Part shown: in pieces, positions 19,269 through 28,978 of the stretch | How positions within the stretch are numbered: the stretch's first letter is position 1 | Layout: each line of letters begins with the position of its first letter | NCBI RefSeq assembly: GCF_024807655.1 | Contig: NZ_JANUCR010000001.1 | Location: forward strand, 434,001-498,000 | DNA: 64,000 nucleotides | Reading direction: 5' to 3' | DNA from: Methanococcus voltae | GTDB taxonomy: Archaea; AGJL01; Methanococci; Methanococcales; Methanococcaceae | Program-made: the position numbers and the translations under genes | The notes under the pieces: model-generated | The model's database searches: none | What the model was told of the DNA's origin: nothing | The model's input: only the letters and a program-made list of their open reading frames with translations

Positions 19269-19306
19269 TTTATTTATTATTTATATTATTTTTTATCATA
19301 TTCATT

Positions 19307-20983
19307 TTAAACCGGTATTGTAGCATTTAATAAGCTATTTGTAACCATTTCTGTAACTACAGCAACTATTGAAGCTATCCAAACCATTGTACTGAAATGA
19401 AGCAATGAAACTTGATAATGTCCGCCATCCATTAATTTTATTAAATAGGATGAACATAATGAATAGATTATCAAAGTTCCATACATCATATATGAAATAA
19501 ATCCAAAGTCAGATGGTGCTACAACGTGTACCATACTGAGCATTGTGTCAGGTATGTCTAAACTGGAGTATAATCCATTAACCATTGATGCTACACCATA
19601 TGAAGCAAATAAAGTTAAAGCCATACCGCCGGATAAACCATACATAACCCCTGCAAACTGATTAACGTTCTGGTATTTAGAACGTCTTAATTGCAATATT
19701 TTACGGAAGTTTCTACCTATAATATGGGACGCTTGACCAGAATTACCGCCTAAATAGGTACATCGTTCATACATCTCTGAAAAGAGCTGTATCATATAAC
19801 TACAAGTATCATGTCCAAAGTATTTCCAAGATTTTTGACCATCTATCCTAATAGATAGCCTCCTGTGTAATGCAACGAGGTCTTTGGTAAGTGGTCCAAA
19901 ATCATTTGTACACAAATAGCCCAAGGATTCTAAGGTTCCACCACCTTTTGCACTTACTGAATCACCCAATGACCTTAAAAAGTCTGGAAAGTTATTTTCT
20001 TTACGAATAACTAACGATTCCTCACGTTGTGCAATATACCCGCCTATCATTAGTGGAGTCATTGCTATTGAGAATATTATTTCATAAGGTATACTCAATA
20101 ATTGGGGTGCCTCATAGATGTATTTTCCCCAAAACAGTGCAAGTGATAAAACTAAAGTCAAAAACACTGAAATTATAAGCCATTTTTTTAATTTCCTATC
20201 AATTGCAGTTGGTTTTTCACCAGTGTGCCATAATCTATCATATGGCAATTTATTCTTAATACTGTATATTAGAATAACTTCTATTATCATAAATATGAAA
20301 ATTGCAACGGTTACCATCGTTATAAAATCATAAGGCAATAAAAATGGTGCGATAATTGCAAACGTCACAAAGAAAGATACAGAGGTTATTGCACTCACAT
20401 ACATTTCTTTAAAGTTATCTAAGGAATATAAGGCTCTTTCATAGAAACCAGCATATTCTTCCATTACAATATCTTGCTCCCCTGCCAAAAATTCCTTTAA
20501 TTCCTGACCGCTGTCTATAGAATATGCCATTCTATCTAAAAAATCACCAAATTGACTGCTTGGTGTCCTGTTTGCTAAAAATCTACAAGATTCTGCTAAA
20601 GACTGATTCCAACGTTTTACTAAAACATAAATTTTACGTGATTCTTCTGCAAGTTGTCCTAATTCTTCTTTTTCAACAGCCAATAATTCTAAAAGTGCCT
20701 TATTGTCTAAATCAGTGATAGATAATACCCCAAATTTAGTGATATAAACATGTAATCTTTCATTTATTTTCTGTTTTTGGGAATCTAATTCAATATAGGG
20801 ATATCCTAAAGCCCCGCCCAAAAGAAGTAGGGGTAGTGCCAAAACCAAAAGTCTTGTAATTCCATCAAAGTATATGAAGCCCAAAACTACCATAAATAAT
20901 GAAGCAACTACTGCAGGAAGTACAAATTTTAAGAAATAATCTTTTGGTTTTAATCCTACTCTTGGTAGTATATCTAAAATCAT
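19307..20983 (-). CDS. flaJ: Archaellum platform protein FlaJ (ArlJ)
   Basis: A 558-residue polytopic membrane protein of the TadC/GspF-like family that anchors the archaellum motor. Hydrophobic segments near the N-terminus (about 22-60), in the middle (about 200-310) and at the end (about 450-550) flank two cytoplasmic helical domains, which carry the GGTLESLGYLC and GGNSGQASHIIG regions. It is the last gene of the archaellum operon, 9 bp after the flaI stop. ATG follows AAGGTGG. Confidence 0.95.
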   Translation of the reverse strand: MILDILPRVGLKPKDYFLKFVLPAVVASLFMVVLGFIYFDGITRLLVLALPLLLLGGALGYPYIELDSQKQKINERLHVYITKFGVLSITDLDNKALLELLAVEKEELGQLAEESRKIYVLVKRWNQSLAESCRFLANRTPSSQFGDFLDRMAYSIDSGQELKEFLAGEQDIVMEEYAGFYERALYSLDNFKEMYVSAITSVSFFVTFAIIAPFLLPYDFITMVTVAIFIFMIIEVILIYSIKNKLPYDRLWHTGEKPTAIDRKLKKWLIISVFLTLVLSLALFWGKYIYEAPQLLSIPYEIIFSIAMTPLMIGGYIAQREESLVIRKENNFPDFLRSLGDSVSAKGGGTLESLGYLCTNDFGPLTKDLVALHRRLSIRIDGQKSWKYFGHDTCSYMIQLFSEMYERCTYLGGNSGQASHIIGRNFRKILQLRRSKYQNVNQFAGVMYGLSGGMALTLFASYGVASMVNGLYSSLDIPDTMLSMVHVVAPSDFGFISYMMYGTLIIYSLCSSYLIKLMDGGHYQVSLLHFSTMVWIASIVAVVTEMVTNSLLNATIPV

Positions 20984-20992
20984 TTAACCACC

Positions 20993-22651
20993 TTATATTG
21001 GGAAAGGTAATCCCTCCAATCCATTTTCATAAAATTTCCAAATTATATCTAATACATCATGATAATCATAAATTTCTCTTGCAATCATTTCTTCAAGAAT
21101 TCTAACCCTTAAATTTAATTCGTCATAAATTTCTCTTGGGTCTTCATAACCTGCAACAGTCGCAATTTTATCCTCTAAGATATAACTGTTATTTAAACCA
21201 GTGAAGTTATGGATATCTTTTTGAGGGTCCCATTCAAAAACACCCCTTGTAATAACCCCATCAACTTCTTTATAATATCCTTCAATCTCTTCGACAGATA
21301 CTACTCTTCTTAAAAATTTACCCCGAGTATAAACTGCCAACTGGAATAATGCAATATTCAAGTTATCCATAAACGTTTGAGGTATGTTAATTGGGTCACC
21401 AGTAAGCCTTTGAATCATTTTCCTTACGTTTGCTGCGTGGAAAGTAGATAATACAGGGTGTCCTGTTTGCATAGCTTGGAAAGCTACTGCTCCCTCTACC
21501 GACCTGATTTCACCTACGATAATGTAATTAGGTCTGGACCTTAAAGCTGCCCTTAACAAATCAAATAAAGTAACCCTACTCTCTTCAGGCCCTCTTTCTC
21601 TGGTAAGTAATTGCTGCCATACTGGATTAGGTGGCTTAACCTCTGCAGTATCCTCACAAGAAAATACCTTAGATTTAGGCTTTATAAATGGCATTATTGC
21701 ATTTAAAGTAGTAGTTTTACCAGAAGCTGTTTCTCCACATACAAATATGCTCATACCATATTCGAGACATAACCACAAATATGCTGCAATTTCCGGAGAC
21801 ATTGTACCCCAGCTGATAATTTGAGTAATACTTGTAGGTGTGTCGGAAAATTTCCTTATTGTAAATGAAGGACCTTTTAATGAAACATCGTTAGAGTATA
21901 GAATGTTAATCCTTGAACCGTCCGGCATTGAACCATCAACAATTGGGGTAGCATCAGACACCGGTCTACCCATCCTCTCACATAAATTTTTCAAATAACT
22001 GGACATATCCCCGTCATCTTCCCATACGATGTTTGTAGGCAACATATCAAAAGTTTTATGAACAAGTTGGGTATTCTTTGGACCTATAACGTGAATATCT
22101 TCGATTGTAGGGTCTCTTTTAATAGGCTCTAAATTTCCAATTCCTATTAAATCTCTCCTTAAAAGATAAACAAATTTATCCCTTTGAACTTTTGTAATAG
22201 GAATTGCACTTGAATTTGTTAATTTATCAACGAATCCAAATTTAGATTTTTTAGTGGCCTTATTTGCATTTTTATCAACTTTTGTTACAGTATCAAAAAT
22301 GTCAATTAATACTTTTGAAAATTCATCATCACTTTCAGGAATTTCACTATAAGGAGCATATTCTAAAATTTTATCTAAAATTTCAAAATATTTCGCTCTT
22401 TCAGTTGCAGTATCTAATTTAGGCTCTATTGCAATATATCGAGTCCTTTGATTTGCAGAACCGTAAACATGTATGAATAAAGGGTCTCCAATTGGATAAA
22501 TAACATTTGGATATTTTATTCCCTTTATATCACCTAATCCTCCAATATCAGTGATATAATCAGGAACTTTCATATATGTTTTCTTAAATCTTTCAACGTA
22601 TTTCTTTAAATGGGGATTTTTCTTTTGTGCAGTGTTAAAATCATCAGCCAT
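20993..22651 (-). CDS. flaI: Archaellum assembly and rotation ATPase FlaI (ArlI)
   Basis: A 552-residue type II/IV secretion-family ATPase that drives archaellum assembly and rotation. The N-terminal domain (1-200) is followed by the RecA-like core: Walker A GETASGKTTTLNA, Asp box region CEDTAE, Walker B YIIVGEIRSVE and His box TGHPVLSTFHAANV. The length is normal. It lies between flaH and flaJ, with a GGTGATATA ribosome site. Confidence 0.97.
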   Translation of the reverse strand: MADDFNTAQKKNPHLKKYVERFKKTYMKVPDYITDIGGLGDIKGIKYPNVIYPIGDPLFIHVYGSANQRTRYIAIEPKLDTATERAKYFEILDKILEYAPYSEIPESDDEFSKVLIDIFDTVTKVDKNANKATKKSKFGFVDKLTNSSAIPITKVQRDKFVYLLRRDLIGIGNLEPIKRDPTIEDIHVIGPKNTQLVHKTFDMLPTNIVWEDDGDMSSYLKNLCERMGRPVSDATPIVDGSMPDGSRINILYSNDVSLKGPSFTIRKFSDTPTSITQIISWGTMSPEIAAYLWLCLEYGMSIFVCGETASGKTTTLNAIMPFIKPKSKVFSCEDTAEVKPPNPVWQQLLTRERGPEESRVTLFDLLRAALRSRPNYIIVGEIRSVEGAVAFQAMQTGHPVLSTFHAANVRKMIQRLTGDPINIPQTFMDNLNIALFQLAVYTRGKFLRRVVSVEEIEGYYKEVDGVITRGVFEWDPQKDIHNFTGLNNSYILEDKIATVAGYEDPREIYDELNLRVRILEEMIAREIYDYHDVLDIIWKFYENGLEGLPFPI

Positions 22652-22666
22652 TATATCACCTACTCA

Positions 22667-23359
22667 TTATGCCACTGAGGATATCTCTACTGCAATTCCA
22701 AGTCCTGGGTCAACTCTAAATACCATTACCTTTTGGAATGGTCCTGCAGCCATATTATATTTCACTATTTTGGCAGAATTTTTAAGATTGCCACCAAAAG
22801 CGTATGTTTCGGTCTTTATAACCATTGTAGCAGCGGTTCTTAACATTGTTACTACTTGATCGGAAAGTTCTTTGGGATTTATTGTATATATTATAATTTT
22901 ATTCATTGATGCAATTCTCTTCAAAAATGACATTAAATCGCCCACCTGAACCTCACTTGCATCATTAGATATTAAGGTAGATAGGGAATCAAAAATAATA
23001 ATATCTTTTTCATAAAAAGCTCTTGTAGTCATTGACTTCTTAATAAAATCATCTTTCTGAGTATTATCTGAAATCAACGGATAAACAGGAATATATAACA
23101 AATTACCATTTAGTAATCTCTTATTTATCATATATTTTAAAGAAGTCATTTGTTTAACAAACTCTGTGGTGGTCGATTGTGTGGAAATGTATGATAATGA
23201 ATATGAATTTTGTAAAAAGCCATAGCTAAGCCTTTGTGAAAGTATTGACTTACCAGAAGATTCTTCACCTTCTATATGTATAATACTTCCGTATGGGATT
23301 CCTCCCCCAAAACGCTTATGGACATCGTCTCTTTCAAGCTCTATTTTAGCATATTTCAT
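22667..23359 (-). CDS. flaH: Archaellum motor regulatory ATPase FlaH (ArlH)
   Basis: 230 residues, RecA/KaiC-like fold. Walker A EGEESSGKSILSQRL (about residue 27) and Walker B DIIIFDSLSTLIS are visible. FlaH binds ATP and forms a ring with FlaI at the motor base. ATG 23359 follows CGGTGGTCCTA; the frame reaches 23368 without a ribosome site. A 226-bp gap containing a perfect hairpin separates it from flaG. Confidence 0.95.
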   Translation of the reverse strand: MKYAKIELERDDVHKRFGGGIPYGSIIHIEGEESSGKSILSQRLSYGFLQNSYSLSYISTQSTTTEFVKQMTSLKYMINKRLLNGNLLYIPVYPLISDNTQKDDFIKKSMTTRAFYEKDIIIFDSLSTLISNDASEVQVGDLMSFLKRIASMNKIIIYTINPKELSDQVVTMLRTAATMVIKTETYAFGGNLKNSAKIVKYNMAAGPFQKVMVFRVDPGLGIAVEISSVA

Positions 23360-23525
23360 TAGGACCACCGATATGTGTAAATTTTAATAAAAACTAAATT
23401 CTATAAATTATTTTAATAAATATAAACAATTTGACAATATTTATTTTTTAAACCGAATAATTAATAATTAATAATTATAAAATTATACTACTAAAAATTG
23501 ATTACCCGAATAGAATTAAAATGAA

Positions 23526-23559
23526 TATTATTTAATCAGTTACCTATGATTAAATAATA
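23526..23559 (-). promoter_or_regulatory. Intra-operon hairpin between flaG and flaH
   Basis: A perfect 13-bp stem (23526-23538 / 23547-23559) with an 8-nt loop, 27 bp downstream of the flaG stop on the minus strand and about 165 bp before the flaH start. No strong T tract follows, so transcript processing or stabilisation, or partial termination, are all possible. Confidence 0.5.
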
Positions 23560-23585
23560 AATCTATTGTAATCTTTTAAATTTAA

Positions 23586-24038
23586 TTAAACTATTTCTCC
23601 AGTGAAAGTTCTTGCAATACCATCACTAATTACAACCTTAAACCTGTGGTATCCACTGGTATTATAGGTAATATGTAATTTTCCAACTTTGGAGCTACCC
23701 AATACTTTAACAGAGCTGTCGCCTTCAACATATGTGTTAGATATTTCTACAGGATTTCCATCAACTAACACGCTTATAACTTCTTTATCAAAAGTTATAG
23801 GAGATTTACCCGTATTTTTTAGATATATCATTGTAGTATCTGTTGTATTCTTGAGAACATATCCAGGATCGTTTATTATTTCAAAATCCTTAGTAAGTTG
23901 AGACGAAAGAGAATCACCTCTTTGTTCTAACCCCAATGAAATTTTATGAGTGCTCGTTGCAAGAATTCCAGATACTGCTGCTGTGATTATCAAAACACTA
24001 ACAAATAAAATGATTTCTGAAAATACATTCGAAGCCAT
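23586..24038 (-). CDS. flaG: Archaellum stator-type protein FlaG (ArlG)
   Basis: 150 residues. An N-terminal hydrophobic helix (about 8-30, IILFVSVLIITAAVSGILA) is followed by an archaellin-like beta-sandwich domain (FEIINDPGYVLKN through the end), matching FlaG, which with FlaF links the motor to the S-layer. The start is ATG 24038 after AAAGGTGATTAT; the frame extends upstream to 24062 without support. Confidence 0.9.
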   Translation of the reverse strand: MASNVFSEIILFVSVLIITAAVSGILATSTHKISLGLEQRGDSLSSQLTKDFEIINDPGYVLKNTTDTTMIYLKNTGKSPITFDKEVISVLVDGNPVEISNTYVEGDSSVKVLGSSKVGKLHITYNTSGYHRFKVVISDGIARTFTGEIV

Positions 24039-24214
24039 ATAATCACCTTTGACAGCAGTCAAATAAAATAATTATTTTTATTTTTATTAGCCTAAATAGT
24101 GTAAATAATTATAAATTTTTATAATATTTTTAATTTTTACGCATATACAAATCTATTAATTTAATATATAATTGTTTGTATGACAACAATCTAACTATAT
24201 TATATCTTTGTATA

Positions 24215-24613
24215 TTACAATTTATAATAATATTTATTACCATATTCCGAAATTAAGGAAATTCTACAAGGTGTCGATCCATTGATTGTTATTTCAACCT
24301 TATTTAGTGGCGTTATATAACTTTGATTTGCAATATAGACTTTAGGCGTCCCATTGTACATAACAGTCCAATGTTCAGAATTTAATGTTTCTGTACCGTT
24401 GTTGGACAGTTTCAAAACTATATCATCACCTAATTTGGTTATATTAATCAATTCTAAATTTTCATTCATCTTACTCTGCAAATTTTCAGTATGATCAGAA
24501 TAAGCATTTGTAAATTTAGAAGATACAACATCTACTGAACTGTAAAGATAAACAGAACAAATCAGTAGTGTTGTTAGTATCAAAACCGATCCTACAGTAG
24601 AACTAAATCCCAT
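24215..24613 (-). CDS. flaF: Archaellum stator-type protein FlaF (ArlF)
   Basis: 132 residues with an N-terminal membrane helix (VGSVLILTTLLICSVYLYSS, about 7-26) and a beta-rich extracytoplasmic domain. FlaF binds the S-layer and partners with FlaG. The start overlaps the flaE stop by 11 bp, indicating translational coupling. A 176-bp gap to flaG contains a small inverted repeat (ATTGTT ... AACAAT). Confidence 0.9.
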   Translation of the reverse strand: MGFSSTVGSVLILTTLLICSVYLYSSVDVVSSKFTNAYSDHTENLQSKMNENLELINITKLGDDIVLKLSNNGTETLNSEHWTVMYNGTPKVYIANQSYITPLNKVEITINGSTPCRISLISEYGNKYYYKL

Positions 24614-25010
24614 AGTATTGCTCTGCTCCTTTCTTGATTCTTCTAATTTCCCACTCTAATTTGTCTAAAGCTTCAGAAGATACTTTTTTACCATTTAATC
24701 TTTCGATAAATAATAAAGATACCAAGTGGTCAGCAATGGTCAATTTTCCTACTGATGTTTCAATGTCGTCGTCATCTAATCCAATTCCTTTTGAGAATTT
24801 TAATAATTTAGCGATAGCTTTATCTGAAACCCATCCTAAATTATAGTAGAATTCTAAAACATCTGGAACGTTTGAATGACCTACTCTTTCACATAAGTAT
24901 TCTAACCATTTGAATACGAAGATTGATGAATATGAATCTTCAGGGATTGTTTCTAATTTTGCAGGTTTGTGGCTTTCAAGCAAGATTGACGATAATGTAG
25001 CAGTGTTCAT
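24603..25010 (-). CDS. flaE: Archaellum cytoplasmic ring/switch protein FlaE (ArlE)
   Basis: 135 residues, homologous to the C-terminal domain of FlaD: both contain FKWLEYL/FKWLEFL, a VLDYYY/VLEFYY stretch, and end with an EIRRIKKGA or EITRIKKWA helix. FlaC, D and E form the cytoplasmic complex that receives chemotaxis input. ATG 25010 follows GGAGTGAATTAT; the frame extends upstream to 25049 but lacks a ribosome site. Confidence 0.92.
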   Translation of the reverse strand: MNTATLSSILLESHKPAKLETIPEDSYSSIFVFKWLEYLCERVGHSNVPDVLEFYYNLGWVSDKAIAKLLKFSKGIGLDDDDIETSVGKLTIADHLVSLLFIERLNGKKVSSEALDKLEWEIRRIKKGAEQYYGI

Positions 25011-25068
25011 ATAATTCACTCCATTAATCCTATTATTGTTAATAATCATTTTTGGATATTTTTAATAA

Positions 25069-26148
25069 TTATAATGTTTGTAATTCAGTTGCCCATTTTT
25101 TAATTCTTGTAATTTCTCTTTCCATTTCTTCAAGTTCATCTACTGAAATTGGTCTTCCAGCTAACTTTTCAATGTATAATAATGAAACCACGTGATCCTC
25201 AGGGGTCATTGATTTACTTGCTTTCCACTCCATATCTTCGTGGAAATATTTCATATTTTTGGATATTTTTAATAATTTATTCACTGATTTACCAGAAATC
25301 CATTTTAACGAATAATAGTAGTCTAAAACGTCTACTAAATTGTTAGTACCAACTCTACTAATTAAAAATTCTAACCATTTAAATATAAGCATTGTTGATA
25401 AGGTATCTTCTGGCAATTCTTGAAGTCTGGTATTTTCACTAATGTTGGCAATTTCTGACTCCATATTTCTTACCTCCACATAATCCATAGGAATTTTAAC
25501 TTCATTTTCAAGACCGGCAGATTTATTTAACTCTTTTTTATCTTCTGGTAAGGATTCGACTTTTGCTGAATTATCAATTACTACATCATTATTGTATTCT
25601 TTTGAATCGATTTCTTGAATTTTAGGATTTTCAATCAATTCAATTTCAGGAATTAATTCTTCTTCAGTAATTGGAATACTATCATCAGTGTCAATTTCAG
25701 AAAGTTCTATTTCATCGATTTCTTCAATTTTCTGAATCTCTTCTAAAGATTTTGGGCTTTCTAAGATTTCAGGAGATTCATTAGTTAAATCCAATTCATC
25801 CAAATTATCAATTTCTTTTTTAATATCATCCGAAACCTTTGTTGCAGATGAAACTGTAGCTACTTTCATCAATGCGTCTAATTTATGACTTAAATCATTG
25901 ATTTTATTAGTTAATTCGGCAGCTTTTTTATCTTCTGGTCTCTTACCAAAATAAAGGTCTGAAACTCTATTTACTATTTTGTTTAACTGATTTCGGGTCA
26001 GATTTCTATTTTTTAAATTATTTTTCAATAATTCTACAATAAATGATGGAATCTTATGTCTTAATTCATCGAGATAGTCTTCCATCTCACTTTCTGTCAT
26101 GTACTCTTCTTCAAGAGAAGCGTAATCCATATCTACTTTACCAATCAT
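25069..26148 (-). CDS. flaD: Archaellum cytoplasmic ring/switch protein FlaD (ArlD)
   Basis: 359 residues. An acidic N-terminal helical region (1-110), a low-complexity Glu/Ile/Asp-rich linker (about 115-215) and a C-terminal FlaE-like domain (about 230-359). The start overlaps the flaC stop by 11 bp. In M. voltae FlaD is also reported as a shorter internal product; that cannot be judged from this sequence. Confidence 0.93.
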   Translation of the reverse strand: MIGKVDMDYASLEEEYMTESEMEDYLDELRHKIPSFIVELLKNNLKNRNLTRNQLNKIVNRVSDLYFGKRPEDKKAAELTNKINDLSHKLDALMKVATVSSATKVSDDIKKEIDNLDELDLTNESPEILESPKSLEEIQKIEEIDEIELSEIDTDDSIPITEEELIPEIELIENPKIQEIDSKEYNNDVVIDNSAKVESLPEDKKELNKSAGLENEVKIPMDYVEVRNMESEIANISENTRLQELPEDTLSTMLIFKWLEFLISRVGTNNLVDVLDYYYSLKWISGKSVNKLLKISKNMKYFHEDMEWKASKSMTPEDHVVSLLYIEKLAGRPISVDELEEMEREITRIKKWATELQTL

Positions 26149-26704
26149 CGGAATCCTCTCCTAATATCGCTTTGGAGAATTCTTCTTCTGCGAGTATTTC
26201 ATTAATTACTCCATCTAAGTCAATATCATGTTGTTGTAAGTATACATTTGCAAGAATTACTACATCATTTTGTAACTCTTCAACTCTTTTCTTAAGATTC
26301 GTAGATTCATGTTCAATTTTTTCCACTTTTTCCATACTAGTTGCAGTAACTTTGGAAATTCCAATAAATGGATTTATTTGATTTGAAACCACTTCATAGA
26401 GAGCCATCATGTCTTGAAAATTCTCGTTTATGTTATGAATGTCACTTCTAAGATTTTCATTTTCTTTTCTTAGATTAGTAACCATCATTTCAATCTTCGG
26501 AAACTTGGATTCAAGTTCACCCATTTTGGCAAGAAGTTCTTCATTTGCAGCTACTAAATCATTATTTGATTCGGCTGTGGTTTCCTCATCTAGTACGAAG
26601 CTGAATTCGTCTTCAGAATCATCTTCAAGAGGTGTAGTATCATTCTTCTTGCCCAATTTGATCTTCTGTTTTATATCATCGATTATTTCAGAGATATTGG
26701 GCAT
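26138..26704 (-). CDS. flaC: Archaellum cytoplasmic ring/switch protein FlaC (ArlC)
   Basis: 188 residues, acidic, largely helical with coiled-coil character (LLAKMGELESKFPKIEMMVTNL and MEKVEKIEHESTNLKKRVEEL). It lies directly after the last archaellin gene (10-bp gap) and overlaps flaD. ATG follows CGGTGATAGT. Confidence 0.93.
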   Translation of the reverse strand: MPNISEIIDDIKQKIKLGKKNDTTPLEDDSEDEFSFVLDEETTAESNNDLVAANEELLAKMGELESKFPKIEMMVTNLRKENENLRSDIHNINENFQDMMALYEVVSNQINPFIGISKVTATSMEKVEKIEHESTNLKKRVEELQNDVVILANVYLQQHDIDLDGVINEILAEEEFSKAILGEDSDDW

Positions 26705-26714
26705 ACTATCACCG

Positions 26715-27410
26715 TTATTGGAGCGCTATAACGTTATTGTTGTATACAGGCGGTGTTGTAAAGTCTATTATACCAGAAGCACCAAATTCAGGAATTACTT
26801 CCCCTTGGATTCTTATTCTGTTACCAATATCGTCCCCAACAATTTCACCAATGTTGATAGCCAATAACACTTTGTCTCCATAATTAACTGTTGGATGGTC
26901 TCCAGAAACTGATTTATCCATATCTTGGAGTACAATGATACCAAATTTCTTTTCACCATTACCACTACCATATGCATCGTCAAATGGCCATGCACCTTCG
27001 TCGTAATTACCATTTTTTTCAAAGATATTATTTGTACCAGTTGCATTTTCCAATCTTGCATTAGAACTATCATTTTCATACAATAATGAGATTTTATTTT
27101 CTTTTGTAGAGAATGTAACAACAGTAGTTGATAAATCGATTTCATCTCCAATATTTGGAGAAACCATTATGGCTATTTTATCCATATTATATTTGTCAAC
27201 GGCATGACCGGAAACTTTCATTACCTGTAAGCCACTTGCAACTTGTTGTGTACTTTCCTGACCAACTACTGCAGCTTTATGTTGTAATTTACCTGCTGTA
27301 TTTATAATAACCGAAGCAGCTACGGCAGCTACTAAAACGAGTGCGATAAAAATTATCAAAGTACCAATACCCACCGCACCTTTTTTATTATTCATAAAAC
27401 TTTTTAACAT
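26715..27410 (-). CDS. flaB3: Archaellin FlaB3 (probable hook-proximal type)
   Basis: 231 residues. Leader [11 protein letters not shown] is cut before [18 protein letters not shown]. Unlike the other archaellins its N-terminal helix continues [26 protein letters not shown], the variant found in FlaB3, which in M. voltae and M. maripaludis forms the cell-proximal, hook-like segment. It is the longest archaellin here, in keeping with the M. voltae FlaB3. It follows a stem-loop and a T tract (27430-27459). ATG follows GAGGTGG. Confidence 0.92.
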   Translation of the reverse strand: MLKSFMNNKKGAVGIGTLIIFIALVLVAAVAASVIINTAGKLQHKAAVVGQESTQQVASGLQVMKVSGHAVDKYNMDKIAIMVSPNIGDEIDLSTTVVTFSTKENKISLLYENDSSNARLENATGTNNIFEKNGNYDEGAWPFDDAYGSGNGEKKFGIIVLQDMDKSVSGDHPTVNYGDKVLLAINIGEIVGDDIGNRIRIQGEVIPEFGASGIIDFTTPPVYNNNVIALQ

Positions 27411-27429
27411 GTGCCATCCACCTCAATAT

Positions 27430-27459
27430 AAAAAATAAATTAAGATATACTTAATTTAT
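27430..27459 (-). terminator. Intercistronic stem-loop with T tract before flaB3
   Basis: A perfect 10-bp stem (27435-27444 / 27450-27459), 5-nt loop, followed on the minus strand by a short T run, starting at the base after the upstream archaellin stop. It matches in type and position the stem-loop described between flaB2 and flaB3 of M. voltae, which protects upstream archaellin mRNA and reduces read-through. Confidence 0.8.
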
Positions 27460-28110
27460 CTATTGTAATTGAACTACTTTGGCATCATCTAAGTAAGTAG
27501 CAGGTGTTGTGAATGATATAACTCCTGGTGCACCGAATTCTGGTTGTACAGTTCCTGAGATTGCAGTTCTTGCAGTTGCTGTGAATGATGTTGTGTTAAC
27601 TGTGATAGCTACAATGTCACCTTTGTTGATAACTGGGGTAGCAGCAGCACATGAACCATCAGCATCTTGAATAACTGCAACACCGAATTTTGTTGCAGAT
27701 AATGTTTTCCAACCTACTGTAGCATCGGCAAACATATCTCCACCATCTGTTAAGTCTTTGTGGAATGTTGAATCGTATTTGTAAACTCTTTTATTTGCAC
27801 CATCTGAAAGCATTACTACAGCTTGACTTAAATCAATTGCTGAGCTTCCTGCGTTAGGTGATATGTAAATTGCTGTTTTGTTTATATTAGCACCATTGTG
27901 CATTCCCATAACTTGTGCAATTTGTAAACCGCTTGCAACTTGTTCAGTACTTTCTTTTCCTGTTGTTGAAGCTTTTTGTTGTAAAAAGCCACTTGTGTTA
28001 ATTAAAACACTTGCAGCTACTGCTGCAACTAATACCATTGCTATGAATACGATTAAGGTACCTATACCTGAAGCACCTTTTTTGTTATTCATAAATTCTG
28101 TTATTTTCAT
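27460..28110 (-). CDS. flaB: Archaellin FlaB (copy directly before flaB3; FlaB2 position)
   Basis: 216 residues. Leader [12 protein letters not shown], mature start [19 protein letters not shown]. The first 64 residues are identical to those of the next upstream archaellin, and the last part ([22 protein letters not shown]) is also shared; only the surface-exposed middle differs (HNGANINKTAIYISP ... GGDMFADATVGWK). It has sequons for N-glycosylation (NKT, NTT). It occupies the position of flaB2 in M. voltae. ATG follows GAGAGGTTATATTT. Confidence 0.9.
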   Translation of the reverse strand: MKITEFMNNKKGASGIGTLIVFIAMVLVAAVAASVLINTSGFLQQKASTTGKESTEQVASGLQIAQVMGMHNGANINKTAIYISPNAGSSAIDLSQAVVMLSDGANKRVYKYDSTFHKDLTDGGDMFADATVGWKTLSATKFGVAVIQDADGSCAAATPVINKGDIVAITVNTTSFTATARTAISGTVQPEFGAPGVISFTTPATYLDDAKVVQLQ

Positions 28111-28200
28111 AAATATAACCTCTCAAATTTTTTAAAATGAGGTAAATTTTGATAATCCTAATATTAGTAATTAAATATTAAAATACACAATTTAATTTAA

Positions 28201-28869
28201 TTATTGTAATTGTACAATTTTTGAACCAGTTAAGTATGTAGCAGGTGTTGTGAATGAGATAACTCCTGGTGCACCGAATTCTGGTTGTACAGTTCCTGAG
28301 ATTGCAGTTCTTGGTGTTGTAGCAAATGTAGTCGTATTAATTGCAATAGCTACAATGTCACCTTTGTTGATAACTGGGGTAGCAGCAGCTACTGAATCAT
28401 CAGCATCTTGAATTACAATTAAACCAACGGTAGTACCGTTTAATTTTGACCAGTCTGCTATTGAACTAAATGCATCAGCTACACCAGCTGAAGCATCCAC
28501 AAATCTTCCATTTGCAGCTGCTCCTGTAGCATTATATTTGTAAACAACTTTTTTATCGCCATTTGCAAGCATTACCACCATTTGACTTAAGTCAATTGCT
28601 GAGCTTCCTGCGTTAGGTGATATATAGATTAAAGTTTGGTTAATATTTGCAGTATTATGTTTACCAAGTATTTGGGTAATTTGTAAACCGCTTGCAACTT
28701 GTTCAGTACTTTCTTTTCCTGTTGTTGAAGCTTTTTGTTGTAAAAAGCCACTTGTGTTAATTAAAACACTTGCAGCTACTGCTGCAACTAATACCATTGC
28801 TATGAATACTATCAAGGTACCTATACCTGAAGCACCTTTTTTGTTATTCATAAATTCTGTTATTTTCAT
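28201..28869 (-). CDS. flaB: Archaellin FlaB (additional tandem copy)
   Basis: 222 residues with the same leader and the same first 64 residues as its downstream neighbour, differing in the exposed middle ([20 protein letters not shown]). Three flaB genes are described in M. voltae; with this one there are four in tandem, so this or the adjacent copy is a recent duplication. A 203-bp block over its 5' end differs from that of the neighbour at only two positions that I can find. Sequons NIT-type and NTT are present. ATG follows GAGAGGTTATATTT. Confidence 0.9.
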   Translation of the reverse strand: MKITEFMNNKKGASGIGTLIVFIAMVLVAAVAASVLINTSGFLQQKASTTGKESTEQVASGLQITQILGKHNTANINQTLIYISPNAGSSAIDLSQMVVMLANGDKKVVYKYNATGAAANGRFVDASAGVADAFSSIADWSKLNGTTVGLIVIQDADDSVAAATPVINKGDIVAIAINTTTFATTPRTAISGTVQPEFGAPGVISFTTPATYLTGSKIVQLQ

Positions 28870-28978
28870 AAATATAACCTCTCGGTTTTTTTTGAGGTTG
28901 TTACTTATTAATTATTTAAATATTTCAAAAAATTCGATAATAAAAATTAATATCGATAATTTAGCATTTTATACTAAA

